A stretch of 64,000 bases of DNA from Dactylorhiza incarnata (taxonomy: Eukaryota > Streptophyta > Magnoliopsida > Asparagales > Orchidaceae): NCBI GenBank assembly GCA_033032865.1, contig JAWHQI010000040.1, positions 12,011,001 to 12,075,000 on the forward strand, written 5' to 3'. Positions 32,236 through 42,791 of the stretch are shown here, piece after piece; within the stretch, counting starts at the first letter, position 1, and each line of letters opens with the position of its first letter. A program made the translations under genes and the position numbers. Under the pieces are notes generated by a model. That model was not told where the DNA came from, searched no databases, and worked only from the letters and a program-made list of their open reading frames with translations.

Positions 32236-32523
32236 ATCAGTGAAATCAGCTGAAACAGCTGAGAAGGTTTCAGCTGAACTGCTGAAATAACTGAGGAGGT
32301 CTCATCAGCTAAACCGCTGAGACGACTAGAACTGTCTCAGCGGTTGACAATGTTTTGTCCCAACGAATAACAACTCCGTCTCAGCGGTTCCGCTGTGACG
32401 GGCTGGCTACATGAACAAATGCCATAATTGACACGTCAGCAATGTAAAATCAACTAAATTGATTAAGTCTAATCAACATATACACTTAGGACAAATCTAA
32501 CCTAAATTAAGCCCCTATAAATA
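32236..32523 (+). promoter_or_regulatory. Internal promoter candidate for the extra ORF of Copia A
   Basis: Between pol and the extra ORF, 32246-32402 has CAGCTGAAACAGCTGAG, CCGCTGAGACG, GTCTCAGCGG and CGTCTCAGCGGTTCCGCTG, the same dyad motif as in LTR A. A TATA box TATAAATA follows at 32516-32523, about 100 bp before the ATG at 32619. One further motif (CCGTCTCAGCG) lies near 32590. The layout copies the LTR promoter. Function inferred. Confidence 0.6.
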
Positions 32524-32618
32524 TCATAATGTTGATTAAAGTATTACACTTTCCATTGACTTAGCCGACGAGACGAACCCTTCTACCTCCCGTCTCAGCG
32601 ACCTGTCATTCAGAATAT

Positions 32619-35050
32619 ATGGCGCCAAAGATGGCAAAAGAGCTACATGAAGGCTATAAGATAGTTCGAAATGCATTCATGCATGCTCCTGCAGAGATAA
32701 GAAAAGTGATTCAACTTCTATCAGACCAAGGACTGGACTATATGCTATTTGAGCCAACAACGATTCTCAGAACCGAAGTTCTGGAATTCTTCTGCAGTGC
32801 AAAGATGTCCTCTTCAAATTCCTCTACCAAAGGAAGGATAGGGAGTGACAAGATAAAAATCTCTCCTAAGAAAATGGAGAAAGCCCTTCAGCTGACCTCT
32901 TGTAGTGAAGAAGAGGAAGATGCAATTTCTGAAAAGGATAAAGACCTAGCCTTACAATGGTGTGAATATAATGATGCCAAACTTGGCTCACTAAAAAGGA
33001 AGTTCTTTAACCAGAGAGGCAAATTGCTCTCTGATATAGTTGGAAAAGCCATATTGTGTAAGCCAGGATCACATGACACCATATCCAAACACATGTTTGA
33101 GTTGATGTCAAGAGTCATTCTGAAGAAGAAGACATCATTTGCTGAAGTGATATTTCAAAGGATAAGGGAATGTTTGCAGGCCCCCAACCTAGGCAGAATT
33201 CTCTCCCTCTACCTCTTGAACACCTATCCATAAAAGTTTGACAAGTCAAAAGGAACAAACCTCCATTACTTAAAGAGAATGGTAATAAAGACCCTGGACA
33301 GATTCTCAAGGGTTCTCCCCATGAGCCAACCTTCAGAGCCCAAAGGGAAAAGAAGAGCATAGTCAAAGGGCTGAGAAAAGCCAGGATATCCTGCTCTGAC
33401 TCTGAATCAGAGGCAGATGGCAATGTCCCAGTTATGGACACTCAGGAACCAGCCAGTAGTCCTCCAAAGGATCAGGAAGGAGAACATGACACTGCAGGTC
33501 ATGTAGGCCATGCTCTTGAGAAAGAGCATGAAGAGGAAAAAGATGATGATGTTAACAAAGAGCATCAAAAGGATGAAGATGCTGCTGCTGAGGTCATGTC
33601 AGAAGGACATGAAGAAGAACACACTACTTGTGATTCCTCCAATCCTGCCACTACTGATAAAAGTGTGCAGATCATACACTCCTCCTCAGAAGAACATGAG
33701 GATGATGAATACAATGCTCCTGTTGATCTTCAAGGTGAGATTGACTTATTTATATTCAATTTAGAGCAAAGAATTAAATTAATCCCTCCTGAACCTACAG
33801 ACTACTGGGGAGATGATGAGGACAATGGTGATCCCTAATCTGAGGGGGAGCACTCCTGACAAGGATAATGATGATGCTCCAAGTGAGGGGGAGCAATCAA
33901 GAGATGTTGAAGAGGCAAGGAAAAAGTATGCAGATTATAAGGTTGTTGCTCAGCCTAGTGATCCAGCTGAGGGGGAGCAAATCCTTGCTCAGGCTGAGGG
34001 GGAGCTCAATATAGTAGTTGATGTCCCATCCACATCAGCAATATCCCATGAACAGCTGCTCAGCTCCATCAATATAGTCATTGAAAGTTAGATGCTTTCA
34101 ACAAAGAATTACATTGACAGTTCAATCATGCATGTAAAGGCTGAAATCATGGCTGAAGTAAAAGAAATTAAGGAAGAGACTGCATTCCTCAATAAACAGA
34201 TGACTAAATGGTTTGATCTAACAGAGAAAACAATGGTAGCTGAAATTATCTGAGAGAGACATTTCTTATGTCAAAAATTATGTAAGCAAGACAGATGAGG
34301 TTACAGAAAAAGCCTCCAACCATATACAAGAATATGTCTGGAATACAACCACTACTATGATCAGTGGGGCTGAGAAAATGAAGGATGAGATGAAGTCTGC
34401 CTTGGAAAATGCCTTCCAGAGCATCTCAGGTTCTGTAGTAGCTGCCTCCCAGTCCCTAGAAGCTAACATAATTGAAGCAGCCAGAAAGGGGGAGGTGGCC
34501 AATGTTGAGACCAACTGAATTGGCTCTCCAAGTGTTGCAAGGAACCAGTATTGCCCTAAACCTGCCCCTGCTGGATAATTACATGAAAGAAGACTTTGAC
34601 TTTGAGGGGCAGGCTAAAATTGCTCAAAATATTCAATTGGCAAAGAAAAGAAAAGGAGAACAAGTAATGCTAGCTGAGGAATTTATGGCTAAGCAAAGGG
34701 AAGAGCAAGGAAAAGATCCATATTTTGAGTATTGGTGTGAGGACTCCAAGAGTATAATTCTGAATGCCTGGCTCAGCCATGGTCAAGTATGCAAAGACAT
34801 TGACAAGATCTATCCAGCTGAAGAGTGGATTAAACATCTGGAGAGAAACACTCACAGGGATAAAATATTCAAGGAAAATCTAGTGAGAAAGAATAATCCA
34901 AAAAGGATGCCCTCCAGGTATATTCCAAAGCCATACATATATTTCAAAAGACAAGAGAACAAGAAGAAGCTAGCTGAGATTGCTGCTGCTGCTAAAGGGA
35001 AGGAAGTTTTTGATGACAAAGCTGAAAACTCCAAGAGAAGAAAGACTTAA
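32619..35050 (+). pseudogene. Extra ORF after pol in Copia A (unassigned protein)
   Basis: Starts ATGGCGCCAAAG (MAPKMAKELHEGYK), like the ORF of element B. The N-terminal domain (32619-33233) has TEVLEFF, GKLLSDIVGKAILCKPGSHD, EVIFQRI and APNLGRILSL, each with a counterpart in B; it ends in TAA. After a shift comes an acidic linker (33434-33838, rich in EE, DD and SS), a segment with GEQ repeats (33813-34091), a broken coiled-coil region (34092-34510) and a basic C-terminal part (34472-35050) with SKSIILNAW, AEEW, RYIPKPY and a KKKLAE tail. I see no signal peptide or membrane segment, so the envelope-like label used for some SIRE third ORFs is not supported. The function is unknown. Confidence 0.8.
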
Positions 35051-35435
35051 ATTAATGTATTTAGCATTTCAGGAAATCAAACTGTAATTTGAACAATGTA
35101 GAAACATTATGAAAACAATGAAATTGAAAGTTCTGTTGAATCAATTGGTGTGTGTCATAGGCTAATCTTAGTCAAAGCTTAATATTATTCAGTATTATTG
35201 CTTTATATATTCTGTGGTGCCTAGACATAATTAGTTAACAATGTTATTGTTTTGACAAACAATGTTGTTATGTTGTCATGAGGATAATCTGTCATGATAT
35301 TTTTTGATGCCAAATGAATGTCAACATTTATGTGTTATGATATCATGTTGTTATGTAATACATTTACATGATAAGGTTTTTTTGTTGGTTATGTATGCAT
35401 TGAGAATGTTCTGCCTTCTTCAAATAGGGGGAGAT
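35051..35435 (+). other. 3' non-coding region and polypurine tract of Copia A
   Basis: AT-rich sequence without a gene, ending in AAATAGGGGGAGAT (35422-35435) against the LTR. Confidence 0.85.
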
Positions 35436-36737
35436 TGTTGGGAATATTGCCCCCAATGTTCCATTGATTTGAAGAGGCATCACTCACAATGCTAAGTATA
35501 TATTGTATTTGATAAACCCTATTTTGCATCAGGATTATGCAGGGTTAAGTTATTCCAAGCATTGGAATAAGATCAATGGTTTGCTGACAAAACCGCTGAG
35601 AAGAACTCAATGTCTCAGCGGAACCACTGAGAAGAGGCCAGGAGCCACTGAGAAGAGGTCTAGCTCAGTTGAGCTGCAGATAGACAAAATCTGCTGAGAG
35701 GACTATCTGTCTCAGCGGATCCGCTGAGACCAAGACAGCTAAACCGCTGAGACGACAGTTTGTCTCAGCCCAATCGCTGAGACAGATTCAAATAAGAAAG
35801 ACGACACTAGCGGGTCCTGCTTTTGGCGCAAACATCTGTAAAAGGGTGGATAAAGTATTCTATCCACTTCCAAAATGTCAAGGCCCCTTTCCAAGAGCCG
35901 TTGAAGAGGAATGATGTATAAAAGAACAAGTTAGGGCACTTTCAAAACAACCTGTAGTGCTGAAAAGAAGAGAGCCATTTTCACTGTTCCATTGACGACT
36001 TTCAAGCTTTCTCTCCTTCTGCTATCTGAACCAGAAAGAAGACACAAGGAGAGTTGATAACTCTTCTATTCAGAAGAGCAAGAAGATCTGTTCTCCTCTA
36101 CTAAAGAGAAGGATCAGAAAGAAGCAAGGACTGAAGTTCACATTCAGCCAAGCTTCAAAGAAGCACAAGCTGTGCAGGAACAATAGAAGACATCATACAA
36201 CTGCTGTCAATTGTTGTAAGCTTAAAATTTACTCACTGTAGGAACTGTGAAGTTCCGAGCTTGTAAGGCATATTGCCTGAGTTGTAGGGTTGGTAAACCT
36301 GAGCTGTAGGGCTGTTTAGCCTGAGATTTGTAAGGTTGTTGAGCCTGAGCTATAGGGCATTCTGCCTGAGAAGTAGGGCTTCTTGATAGGCATGAGGTAG
36401 GAGGTCAAGGTGATCTCTGAGCTGTAGGAGTGGGAGCACTCTGAGTCGTAGGGTTGGTTGGCCTGAGGTAGGGCTTGGAGCAAGCCTGAGAGATCTCGAG
36501 GGATTTGTGTTGTAAGCTCTAGGAGCTGAGATTGGCGGAGTTTGCCTTATCTAACACACCGTTAGAAAGGTGTAGAGGGAAAGTGGACTACCCATATACA
36601 CACAGTCTTGGGCAACCACTATAAACACTCGTATGCGCTTGAACTTTTACTTACTAGCTAGCAATATTTAAGTGAAACTCAAAGAGACCTATTCACCCCC
36701 CTCTAGGTGAATTAAACTACATACCTATAAACTATCA
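35436..36737 (+). repeat. 3' LTR of Copia A
   Basis: 1302 bp, TGTTGGGAAT to AAACTATCA. It aligns end to end with 23451-24764, with several percent difference, mostly transitions and small indels. Confidence 0.93.
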
Positions 36738-36970
36738 CTTTCTCATCATGGACTTTGTATTTTGATATTTATGTATAATGTGATTTGTGGACTTGTTTTG
36801 TTTAACGCTTCCATTACTTTGATATGTGGTTGGACTGGATGATGTTGTTTAGCTGACAGAATCGACGTATTGTGGTGGCGACCATCCCGTGAGTTGGTGC
36901 CACCGCAAGACGGTGGTTCTGGGCGGTAAGACCCTGGAACGAATGCAAAAAAAGAGTGTCTTACAACTGC

Positions 36971-37308
36971 TTTCTCCAATCTCTGGTGGGCAATAATGTG
37001 AATTCTGAGTCCCTTTGCCCAAGGATTTATGTAAATTGTCAAATTGGGTAATCATATCGTGTCGAAGGGTTACGATTTGATCAGTTGATTGATCCTTCAT
37101 GAATCTGTTGAGCCAAGAGATTCTCCTTGGTTTGCAATTCTGGGGCAAATTGATTTTGAATCTGTTGGACTTTTTGATTCATTTCCGTCAAGAATCTTTG
37201 TTGTAGTTCCTCCAGTTGCTTGGTTCTTTCATATTGTTCTGCCTGGATGCTATTCTTGAGTTCCATGTAATACTACTGGCCATCCTTGGATTGTAACCCC
37301 TCGCTCAT
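36971..37308 (-). pseudogene. N-terminal gag of Ty3 F
   Basis: Starts MSEGLQSKDGQ, then a stop, then a glutamine/glutamate-rich coiled coil (37081-37266), then a shift into HDMITQFDNLHKSLGKG and the segment that joins the gag core at 2514. The same coiled-coil gag start, with different residues, is found in the small Ty3 element at 42525-42791. Confidence 0.75.
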
Positions 37309-37349
37309 GATGAATTCGGTGGGTTGGATCTCTCAACGAGAGCACCATA

Positions 37350-37815
37350 TGTTAGGAACCCGTCAGTGCGGTGGTGGTCGTGGTGGATAGACGATGCCCG
37401 AGAGGTTGTGCTGGAGGTTAGATACGAAAGGTAGGAGAGAGAGAGAGAGAGGCAGAATATGAGATAGAAAGAAGTTCTTCATTAAAATCATGCATAACAA
37501 TCTATTACAATAAGCGGCTATTTATAACGTCTAGTATAAATCAATATTTCTTAGCCTAATCTAATCTTGGCTAAACCGTGGTCTTCTGGATTGATGCGCC
37601 TTCATCTGAGCCTTTGAATTCTTTATTGTAATTCAGACATTTATTTGCGCTGTTGGATGTCTGTGATGTTCTCCGCCGTTGGAATATTTTGAAGAAGCTT
37701 TTATCTGCGCTGTTGGATGCCTGTGATGATCTTTGCCATTGGATATGCAGACACCTGACAATCTGAGTAAGTGATGGGCTGACAGCTGGCTTGATCTGAG
37801 GCCTTGATCCTAACA
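37350..37815 (-). repeat. 5' LTR of Ty3 F with adjacent primer site
   Basis: 466 bp, TGTTAGGATC to CCTAACA on the minus strand. The primer site reads TGGTGCTCTCGTTGAGAG just inside (37331-37346). A short GA-rich microsatellite lies near 37434-37452. The 3' LTR would be left of the window. Confidence 0.82.
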
Positions 37816-39242
37816 GTCTCCTTCCTGTTTCGTTTCCACCTCCTTCCCCTTTCGCCATTTCCGCTGGTGTACTCCCCACGTTCCTCCTCTCCGAAGACCA
37901 AGTTCTTCAGTGAAATCATCCATGTAGGTGCGTGTGGTTGCCCTGGTTCGGTGCCGACCTTCTTCCTGGCGGGATACCCTGTGTGCTTCCAGAGCTTGCA
38001 CGTCTACTGGGCTCGACGATCGTTGGTGATATAGAGAGCCAGGAGGATCTTAAAAGTATTGTTATCAGGAAAGGGGCTGCTCGAGATTTGTGGTGGACAC
38101 CCTTATTGCGACGATGGGCAGTGTTGACGGGTTCGACGGAAGCAGAACCTAAAATTCTGGTGATCCTCCCAACATAATGCTCAATCCCCAAGCAGCCATT
38201 GTCTCCACCAAACTTATTCTATGGCTTCCTTCTGAACGTGATTCAAAAACTTCATAATCTCCGAGATCAAGAATGATTAGGGGATTGCTCGTCATCTTGA
38301 ATGGTTGCACTCGGAACAGAACAATGTGCTCCAGCCGTGGCTTGCTTTCAGCTCTCATGGAATCTTTAGAGTGGATTGTTGAGTTTAACAGTCCTTCCTA
38401 TGACAGTGCATCCTTGTGCCAGTGCATTCAATTGATAGCAGGACATTCTGTGACATTTGCTGATCTGAATCAATGGCTTCGTTTGGTTAAGAAACTCTGA
38501 ACACTGAGTGAGCCACTCCACTGATACTTACTTTAGAGAAGGCAATGGTAATATTTAGTTTTTGTTTTTCATTTATGTAGGTGAAAAAGTTGAAGAGAAA
38601 AAAACCATGAAAGATTTATCAATGAATCACAAGTCTTATGGTATTTTAGGTATCTTGTTTTGATAAATTTTATGTTTTTTGATAACGTTGTAGACTTTTT
38701 TTTTGTTATTTAATGAAGTTTGTCATAAAGTTTTTCAAAAAAATGATGTGCAAATAAAAATATTGCTTGCGGATAGCCAATCTTTCAAATGGAGCTTGCG
38801 AATAGACAATCCTCAAAATGGTGCTTGCGGTTATCCGTTAGTGCGGATAGCCAAAAATGCGGTGCTAATATCAGCTCCCAAAATTAATGAGGTCTCACTG
38901 AAATAAAATTCAAATCATTTGAATTGCTCTGAATCTCTTTTTAGCATGTTCAAAATATTTTATTTAATTATTAATATTTTAATGTTATAAATTAAAATAA
39001 TGGATTATTTATCTTGCTATTTAGATCATCTCTCATGATGTTATTGTTGCATATTTGATTTAAAATTAAGTCATTTTTATATTGTAGACTTTTACAATAA
39101 AATTTAAGCCGAATGCTATTGATAAATCATTTATCAATTTAAGATGAATGTTGCCTTGTAAGCCTATTTAAAGGGAAGTTAGATTGACATGAAGGTAACA
39201 ATAATTTAGTCTATTTCACTTCCTATTGTTTTGAGATTGCGG

Positions 39243-39245
<3 letters not shown>
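37816..39245 (+). other. Island without recognisable TE; AT-rich in its second half
   Basis: Target sequence to the right of Ty3 F. The first 700 bp have moderate GC and short open frames; 38520-39245 is AT-rich. Near 38765-38870 the string GCTTGCGGATAGCC and variants recur four times, possibly from a small DNA transposon, but no terminal inverted repeat was found. Confidence 0.4.
37932..38500 (+). pseudogene. Possible decayed host coding fragment
   Basis: Frame 37932-38177 reads ELARLLGSTIVGDIESQEDL and RKGAARDLWWTPLLRRW; after shifts, 38221-38268 reads LLNVIQKLHNLRD, and 38273-38500 reads TMCSSRGLLSALMESLEWI and CIQLIAGHSVTFADLNQWL to a stop. This looks like helical-repeat protein rather than retroelement pol. 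It recalls the armadillo-like part of large BEACH-domain proteins, but I cannot confirm that. It could equally be chance open frames. Confidence 0.3.

Positions 39246-39313
<68 letters not shown>
39246..39313 (+). repeat. (CT)n microsatellite
   Basis: An uninterrupted CT dinucleotide run of about 34 units, followed by TTTTTCACG. It marks the left border of T2a. Confidence 0.97.
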
Positions 39314-39317
<4 letters not shown>

Positions 39318-39479
39318 CACGAGCACATCCCACTTAGGCCATCGTGATTCCTAGCTACTCCATGGTGTATCATCCTGACTTTTATTGGGTCACTAGGACC
39401 CTAGATGATCCAATAAAAGTAACATGGTCACCTACAAGGTAACCCAGAAGCTAGGAGGTGATTCAAATTGTTATATTAA

Positions 39480-40240
39480 GCAAACGTGTTTCAAATCGAA
39501 TTCGGTCAGTTGCATTGGACAAGTATAGTCAATAAGAGTGCAACATAATTCATTTCGTTCTGATCCGAGATCATTTAGAGAAAATAACTATTTTTAGTAA
39601 CGTTGGGCGTCGCAAAGACGCCAAATTAATATATTGAGCAAATGAGCTCCGAATTGAGTTTCTTCAGTTGCATTAGACTCGTAAAATTGATACGAGTGCA
39701 ACGAAACTCGTTTTGTTCCGATCTAAGGTCATTTGGTGGAGATGACCATTTTGTGTACTGTTGTGCGTCGCAACGACACCGAAAATACTTTTTGACCAAA
39801 CGAGCTCGGAATTAACCACAGTCAATTGCATTGGACTCGTATAGTCAATACGAGTGCAACAGAGCTCATTTAGTTCCAATCCGAGCTCATTTAGATAAAA
39901 TGGTCATTTTGAGCAACGTTGTGCGTCACAACGATGCCGAATTGGCATATTTAGCAAATGAGCTCCGAATCGACTTCAGTCAGTTGCATTAGACTCGTAT
40001 AGTTGATACGAGAGCAACAGAACTTATTTCATTCCAATCCGAGGACATTTGGCGGAGATGACCATTTTGTTTATCGATGTGCATCGCCATGACACCAGAA
40101 TTACTTTTTGATCAAACAAACTTGGAATTGACTCTGTTAGCTGCATTGGACTCGTATGGTCAACACAAGCGTAACGAAATTTGTTGCGCTAATTTTCGAC
40201 GTTATTTAGTCAATGAAATTAAAATAAAATGCGTAAAAAT
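39480..40240 (+). repeat. 158-bp tandem array with dimer structure in T2a
   Basis: TTGCATTRGACTCGTA-like strings at 39510, 39668, 39826, 39983 and 40140 (spacing 157-158). Units alternate: second and fourth have GAGCAAATGAGCTCCGAAT and TTAGAC; third and fifth have ACTTTTTGACCAAACGAGCT and TTGGAC. So the repeating unit is about 315 bp. A two-unit relic is in T2b at 46030-46330. Confidence 0.85.
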
Positions 40241-41065
40241 ATACAATGTTGAAAAACGCGAACGCTTGAATGTGATCCCGACACTTCAACATTGACTCGT
40301 CACTCGACGACTCAGACCTACGTTGATCTTGACCCACATGGGGGATCCACCCCATAGTTGACTTCGGTGAAACCCCATTAAGGGTACAATTTTCATAAAC
40401 ATGGACTATAAAAACAGGCACCGACTGGTCTAGTAAAGCTTAGGGAACCAAAGCAAAGAACGGAACTAATCCTAAGCCTCCACCTCTTTCCCAAACCCAA
40501 CTCCAAGCCACCATGCCCTAAACCCCCCTGATTTGGACAAGTGGCGGTACTTATCTACTTTGATGAAGGCTAGGCGCCCCTTGGCCTAACAAGGGTTAAG
40601 TAAAACCATAACCCAAGCTACCCCCTCGGGTGCCTTGGCCGAGAAGAAACAAGGGGAGAGGGGATCCTCCCAGCTCTATTAATACCCTCTCATGCCTTCA
40701 GATGAGGCCACTCCCCCGGCCAAGCTCAATTGAACCCAGCCAACCCCTGTCGGAGCCCTACCTCGCCGGAAAACCCTAACCCGAGCCCTCCTCCACCTCG
40801 CCACCTTCATGGAATATCAGCCAGGGAAGTCCAGAGGACCCCTCCAGCAAGTGGATTCGCCTCCGCTCCTTCCTCCCTTTCTTTTGGATGACCAGCATGC
40901 AACCTCCGGTCGCCGGAGCCCCGCCGTCACCCGGCTCCATTTTGAGCCCAGATGGTGGCCATGCATGGGGAGCCTTCCCGAGGGCATCAGGCCCTTAATT
41001 TGGGAAGGATAGGCCTCTCCGGAGAGGGGTCAATGACCCTCTCCGAGAGCGGAAATGGCGGAGAC

Positions 41066-41349
41066 TGTTAGGATCCTAGAACGAAAATACTAAATTACAA
41101 ATGAATGGCCAAGGGGAGGTGGCCGGAGACGAGGGAGAAGACGAATGGCCGGAGGTGGCCGGAACTGGGAGAGAAGAAGGGGCTGGGGCGGAGCAGAAAT
41201 AAAACTAAAAACTTTATTAAACTCTTCATTTTTAAAACTATTACAGAACTCTCTATTTATAAGCAGTGAATTGCCATTTTAAACTAATGATCCCCTAATC
41301 TAATCTTTTGACACGTGGATGCATCATATAGATCACTCATGTCGTTACA
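41066..41349 (-). repeat. 3' LTR of the small Ty3 element
   Basis: 284 bp; near-identical to 43592-43875, with differences such as GGTGGCCGG versus GGTGGACGG, GCCGGAACTG versus GCCGGAGCTG and CCCCTAATC versus CCCTTAATC. Confidence 0.95.
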
Positions 41350-41645
41350 TTGCCGTCGCCTTTTGAAAACGACGTCCTCGTCGTTTGTTCATATTTTGAT
41401 CTTCTCCAAGCAATTTGTATCCTAAACCAGAATGCTGAACAGAATAGCTTGTATATATTGTTACTTGTTGTGAACACTTCTTTCCTGTCTCTCTGAGTTG
41501 TAGCAGAATCCTTTTGTTTTATTCCCTCGTCAGTGTTTTTTTTTTATATCTGTTTCTCATTCGAGAACACCTCCTCTGAGGACTGAGATCGAAAACAAAA
41601 AATCTGAGAGTTATGCCGAGATAGTTTCCAACGAACACGAAACCA

Positions 41646-42030
41646 TTATAATATTTTTTTCACATTATAATGCTCTTCAAAAACCATGCCATGAACTTTC
41701 ACCCCTGCATTATTTGCCCAAGCAATAAGACAAGTCCCCCACTTATCTGCACGTATTAGATCTTCACCATCATGCCAAACCTGCTTGTTGTAAACTAGCC
41801 AGGTTTTTGAGTTCAAGAAAAAAACTGGCCAGCTAAACCTCCAGAAACAAATCCACGATTGAATTTTTGTGAATAATTTGGATCCAGAGCCATGCTTCTT
41901 ATTGGACGGCAATAGTCGAATTTGAATCTTTCATCAGTGAAGAGGCTATTAATAACCACAATTCCATCATCTGAGCAGCTACAACATACTCCCCTTCTGA
42001 ATCAAGGTAAAGGTCATTGATAGTAGCAGT
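41646..42030 (-). pseudogene. VPS41-like fragment captured by the small Ty3 element
   Basis: Minus-strand reading gives TINDLYLDSEGEYV, then after a shift CSDDGIVVINSLFTDERFKF, then RPIRSMALDPNYSQKFNRGFV, then after another shift FFLNSKTWLVYNKQVWHDGE and LIAWANNAGVKVHGM. In order, spacing and sequence these follow the N-terminal WD40-type region of plant VPS41, a subunit of the HOPS tethering complex for vacuolar fusion, as I know that family. About 120 residues are covered and no intron interrupts them, so capture from mRNA is likely. Similarity stops after KVHGM near 41690. The frame is broken, so no VPS41 function is expected. Confidence 0.78.
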
Positions 42031-42138
42031 ACGAGTAGATAATTTTTTTGACCATATATATGAAATTAGTTCCGCCGGGGTCGAACATTAGAATTCTTGT
42101 TGTTTCTTGATTGTTCAAAACGAATTCTGTCGGAGCTA

Positions 42139-42459
42139 TTATGACAAAAAATTCACAAAATAATCGTTCTTGATTGCGCCGGTGCTAGACAACAACACAA
42201 AATCATATTCCGCGTGCATCGGTGTCTCGTTGATTTGTGCAAGATCTTTATGGGGAACATCTTTAGTTATTGTTGGCCATGCCGTAGATATCGAAATGTG
42301 CTCAGGTTTAAGCATGATTTCTATCTTGAGGGTAGTGTATAGAATGCCGGAAAAGTTGTCCGCATTGGGAGTAAATTCGTCAAGAATGGTGTTGTCAAGA
42401 AGCGATGTTGTTCTTGATGACGGATCAATATTCATCGGAGGTTGCTCTTCAAGGATCAT
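42139..42459 (-). CDS. Unassigned ORF in the small Ty3 element
   Basis: 106 codons, MILEEQPPMNIDPSSRTTS to VNFLS. It lies downstream of the coiled-coil ORF and upstream of the VPS41-like segment. A preceding stretch (42470-42570) in a nearby frame reads QHEETINKLMQRLEDTVP. I do not recognise it; it may be a gag remnant or a second captured segment. Confidence 0.4.
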   Translation of the reverse strand: MILEEQPPMNIDPSSRTTSLLDNTILDEFTPNADNFSGILYTTLKIEIMLKPEHISISTAWPTITKDVPHKDLAQINETPMHAEYDFVLLSSTGAIKNDYFVNFLS

Positions 42460-42524
42460 GCTTTCTTAGTTAGTTTCTCGGGCTTCCCCAAGAAGGGTTG
42501 GAACTGTGTCTTCAAGCCTTTGCA

Positions 42525-42791
42525 TCAATTTATTGATTGTCTCTTCATGTTGATTGTTGTAGGCCGCCATTTCGAGAGAGAGAGAGCTTGTTGGAGTTCG
42601 GCAATTGAGAAACAGTAATTAGATGCTTGATCACGAAGTTCTCCAAAGGTTTGGCGTGTTGTATCCATGAGGAGTTGAAATTGATTGTCCCTCTGCTGTT
42701 GGAAGACTTCCATCTGTTGTTGAAAGACATCAAAGCTGCGTTCCATGTTTTGCTTGCAGGCTTCAATAGCAGCGAATAAGTCGCCTGCCAT
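42525..42791 (-). CDS. Gag-start-like coiled-coil ORF in the small Ty3 element
   Basis: 88 codons from MAGDLFAAIEACKQ, with repeated FQQQ motifs and a heptad-like pattern, about 800 bp inside the 5' LTR. Ty3 F also has a coiled-coil start to its gag downstream of a similar primer site, so this is probably the retained N-terminus of gag, possibly useful for RNA packaging or particle entry in trans. No capsid core or knuckle follows. Confidence 0.5.
   Translation of the reverse strand: MAGDLFAAIEACKQNMERSFDVFQQQMEVFQQQRDNQFQLLMDTTRQTFGELRDQASNYCFSIAELQQALSLSKWRPTTINMKRQSIN

Larger units (their letters stand above)
23451..36737 (+). mobile_element. Copia element A (SIRE/Maximus-like), both LTRs and target duplication
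   Basis: 13,287 bp including a 1.55-kb solo LTR. LTRs 23451-24764 and 35436-36737; target duplication CTTTC at 23446-23450 and 36738-36742. Order: LTR, primer site, gag with two CCHC boxes, protease, integrase, RT, RNase H, internal promoter, extra ORF, purine tract, LTR. Two knuckles, long gag and an ORF after pol suggest the SIRE/Maximus lineage. Coding parts carry many stops and frameshifts, often TAG or TAA where W or Q is expected. Inserted in T1. Confidence 0.93.
2520..36965 (+). mobile_element. T1: long Ty3 solo LTR split by several later insertions
   Basis: Own sequence: 2520-3983, 18833-23450 and 36743-36965, about 6.3 kb. It starts TGTAACATCCCC and ends GTCTTACA, near-inverted termini typical of long Ty3 LTRs. 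The duplication ACTGC lies immediately outside both ends (2515-2519, 36966-36970). No gag or pol belonging to it is visible, so a solo LTR left by LTR-LTR recombination is the simplest reading; a gutted element is possible. It holds tandem arrays near 2740-3170, 19259-20218 and 20560-21500, and hairpin-type repeats near 22206-22395. It has been interrupted by Copia E, Ty3 G and Copia A. Confidence 0.72.
36971..37815 (-). mobile_element. Ty3 element F, right part: gag start, primer site, 5' LTR
   Basis: Companion of 1-2519. From right to left: LTR 37350-37815, primer site at 37331-37349, then gag from the ATG at 37306-37308. Gag opens in about 14 codons with a TAA/TAG region, then MELKNSIQAEQYERTKQLEE with a coiled-coil heptad pattern, and continues to YCPPEIGESS at the T1 border. 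Confidence 0.85.

Noticed and set aside
32619..35050. Third ORF as a viral envelope gene
   Set aside because: No signal peptide, hydrophobic span or cysteine pattern is visible in A, B or C; the position alone is insufficient.
38765..38870. Small DNA transposon with GCGGATAGCC ends
   Set aside because: Repeated motif seen, but no matching terminal inverted repeats or duplication could be defined.
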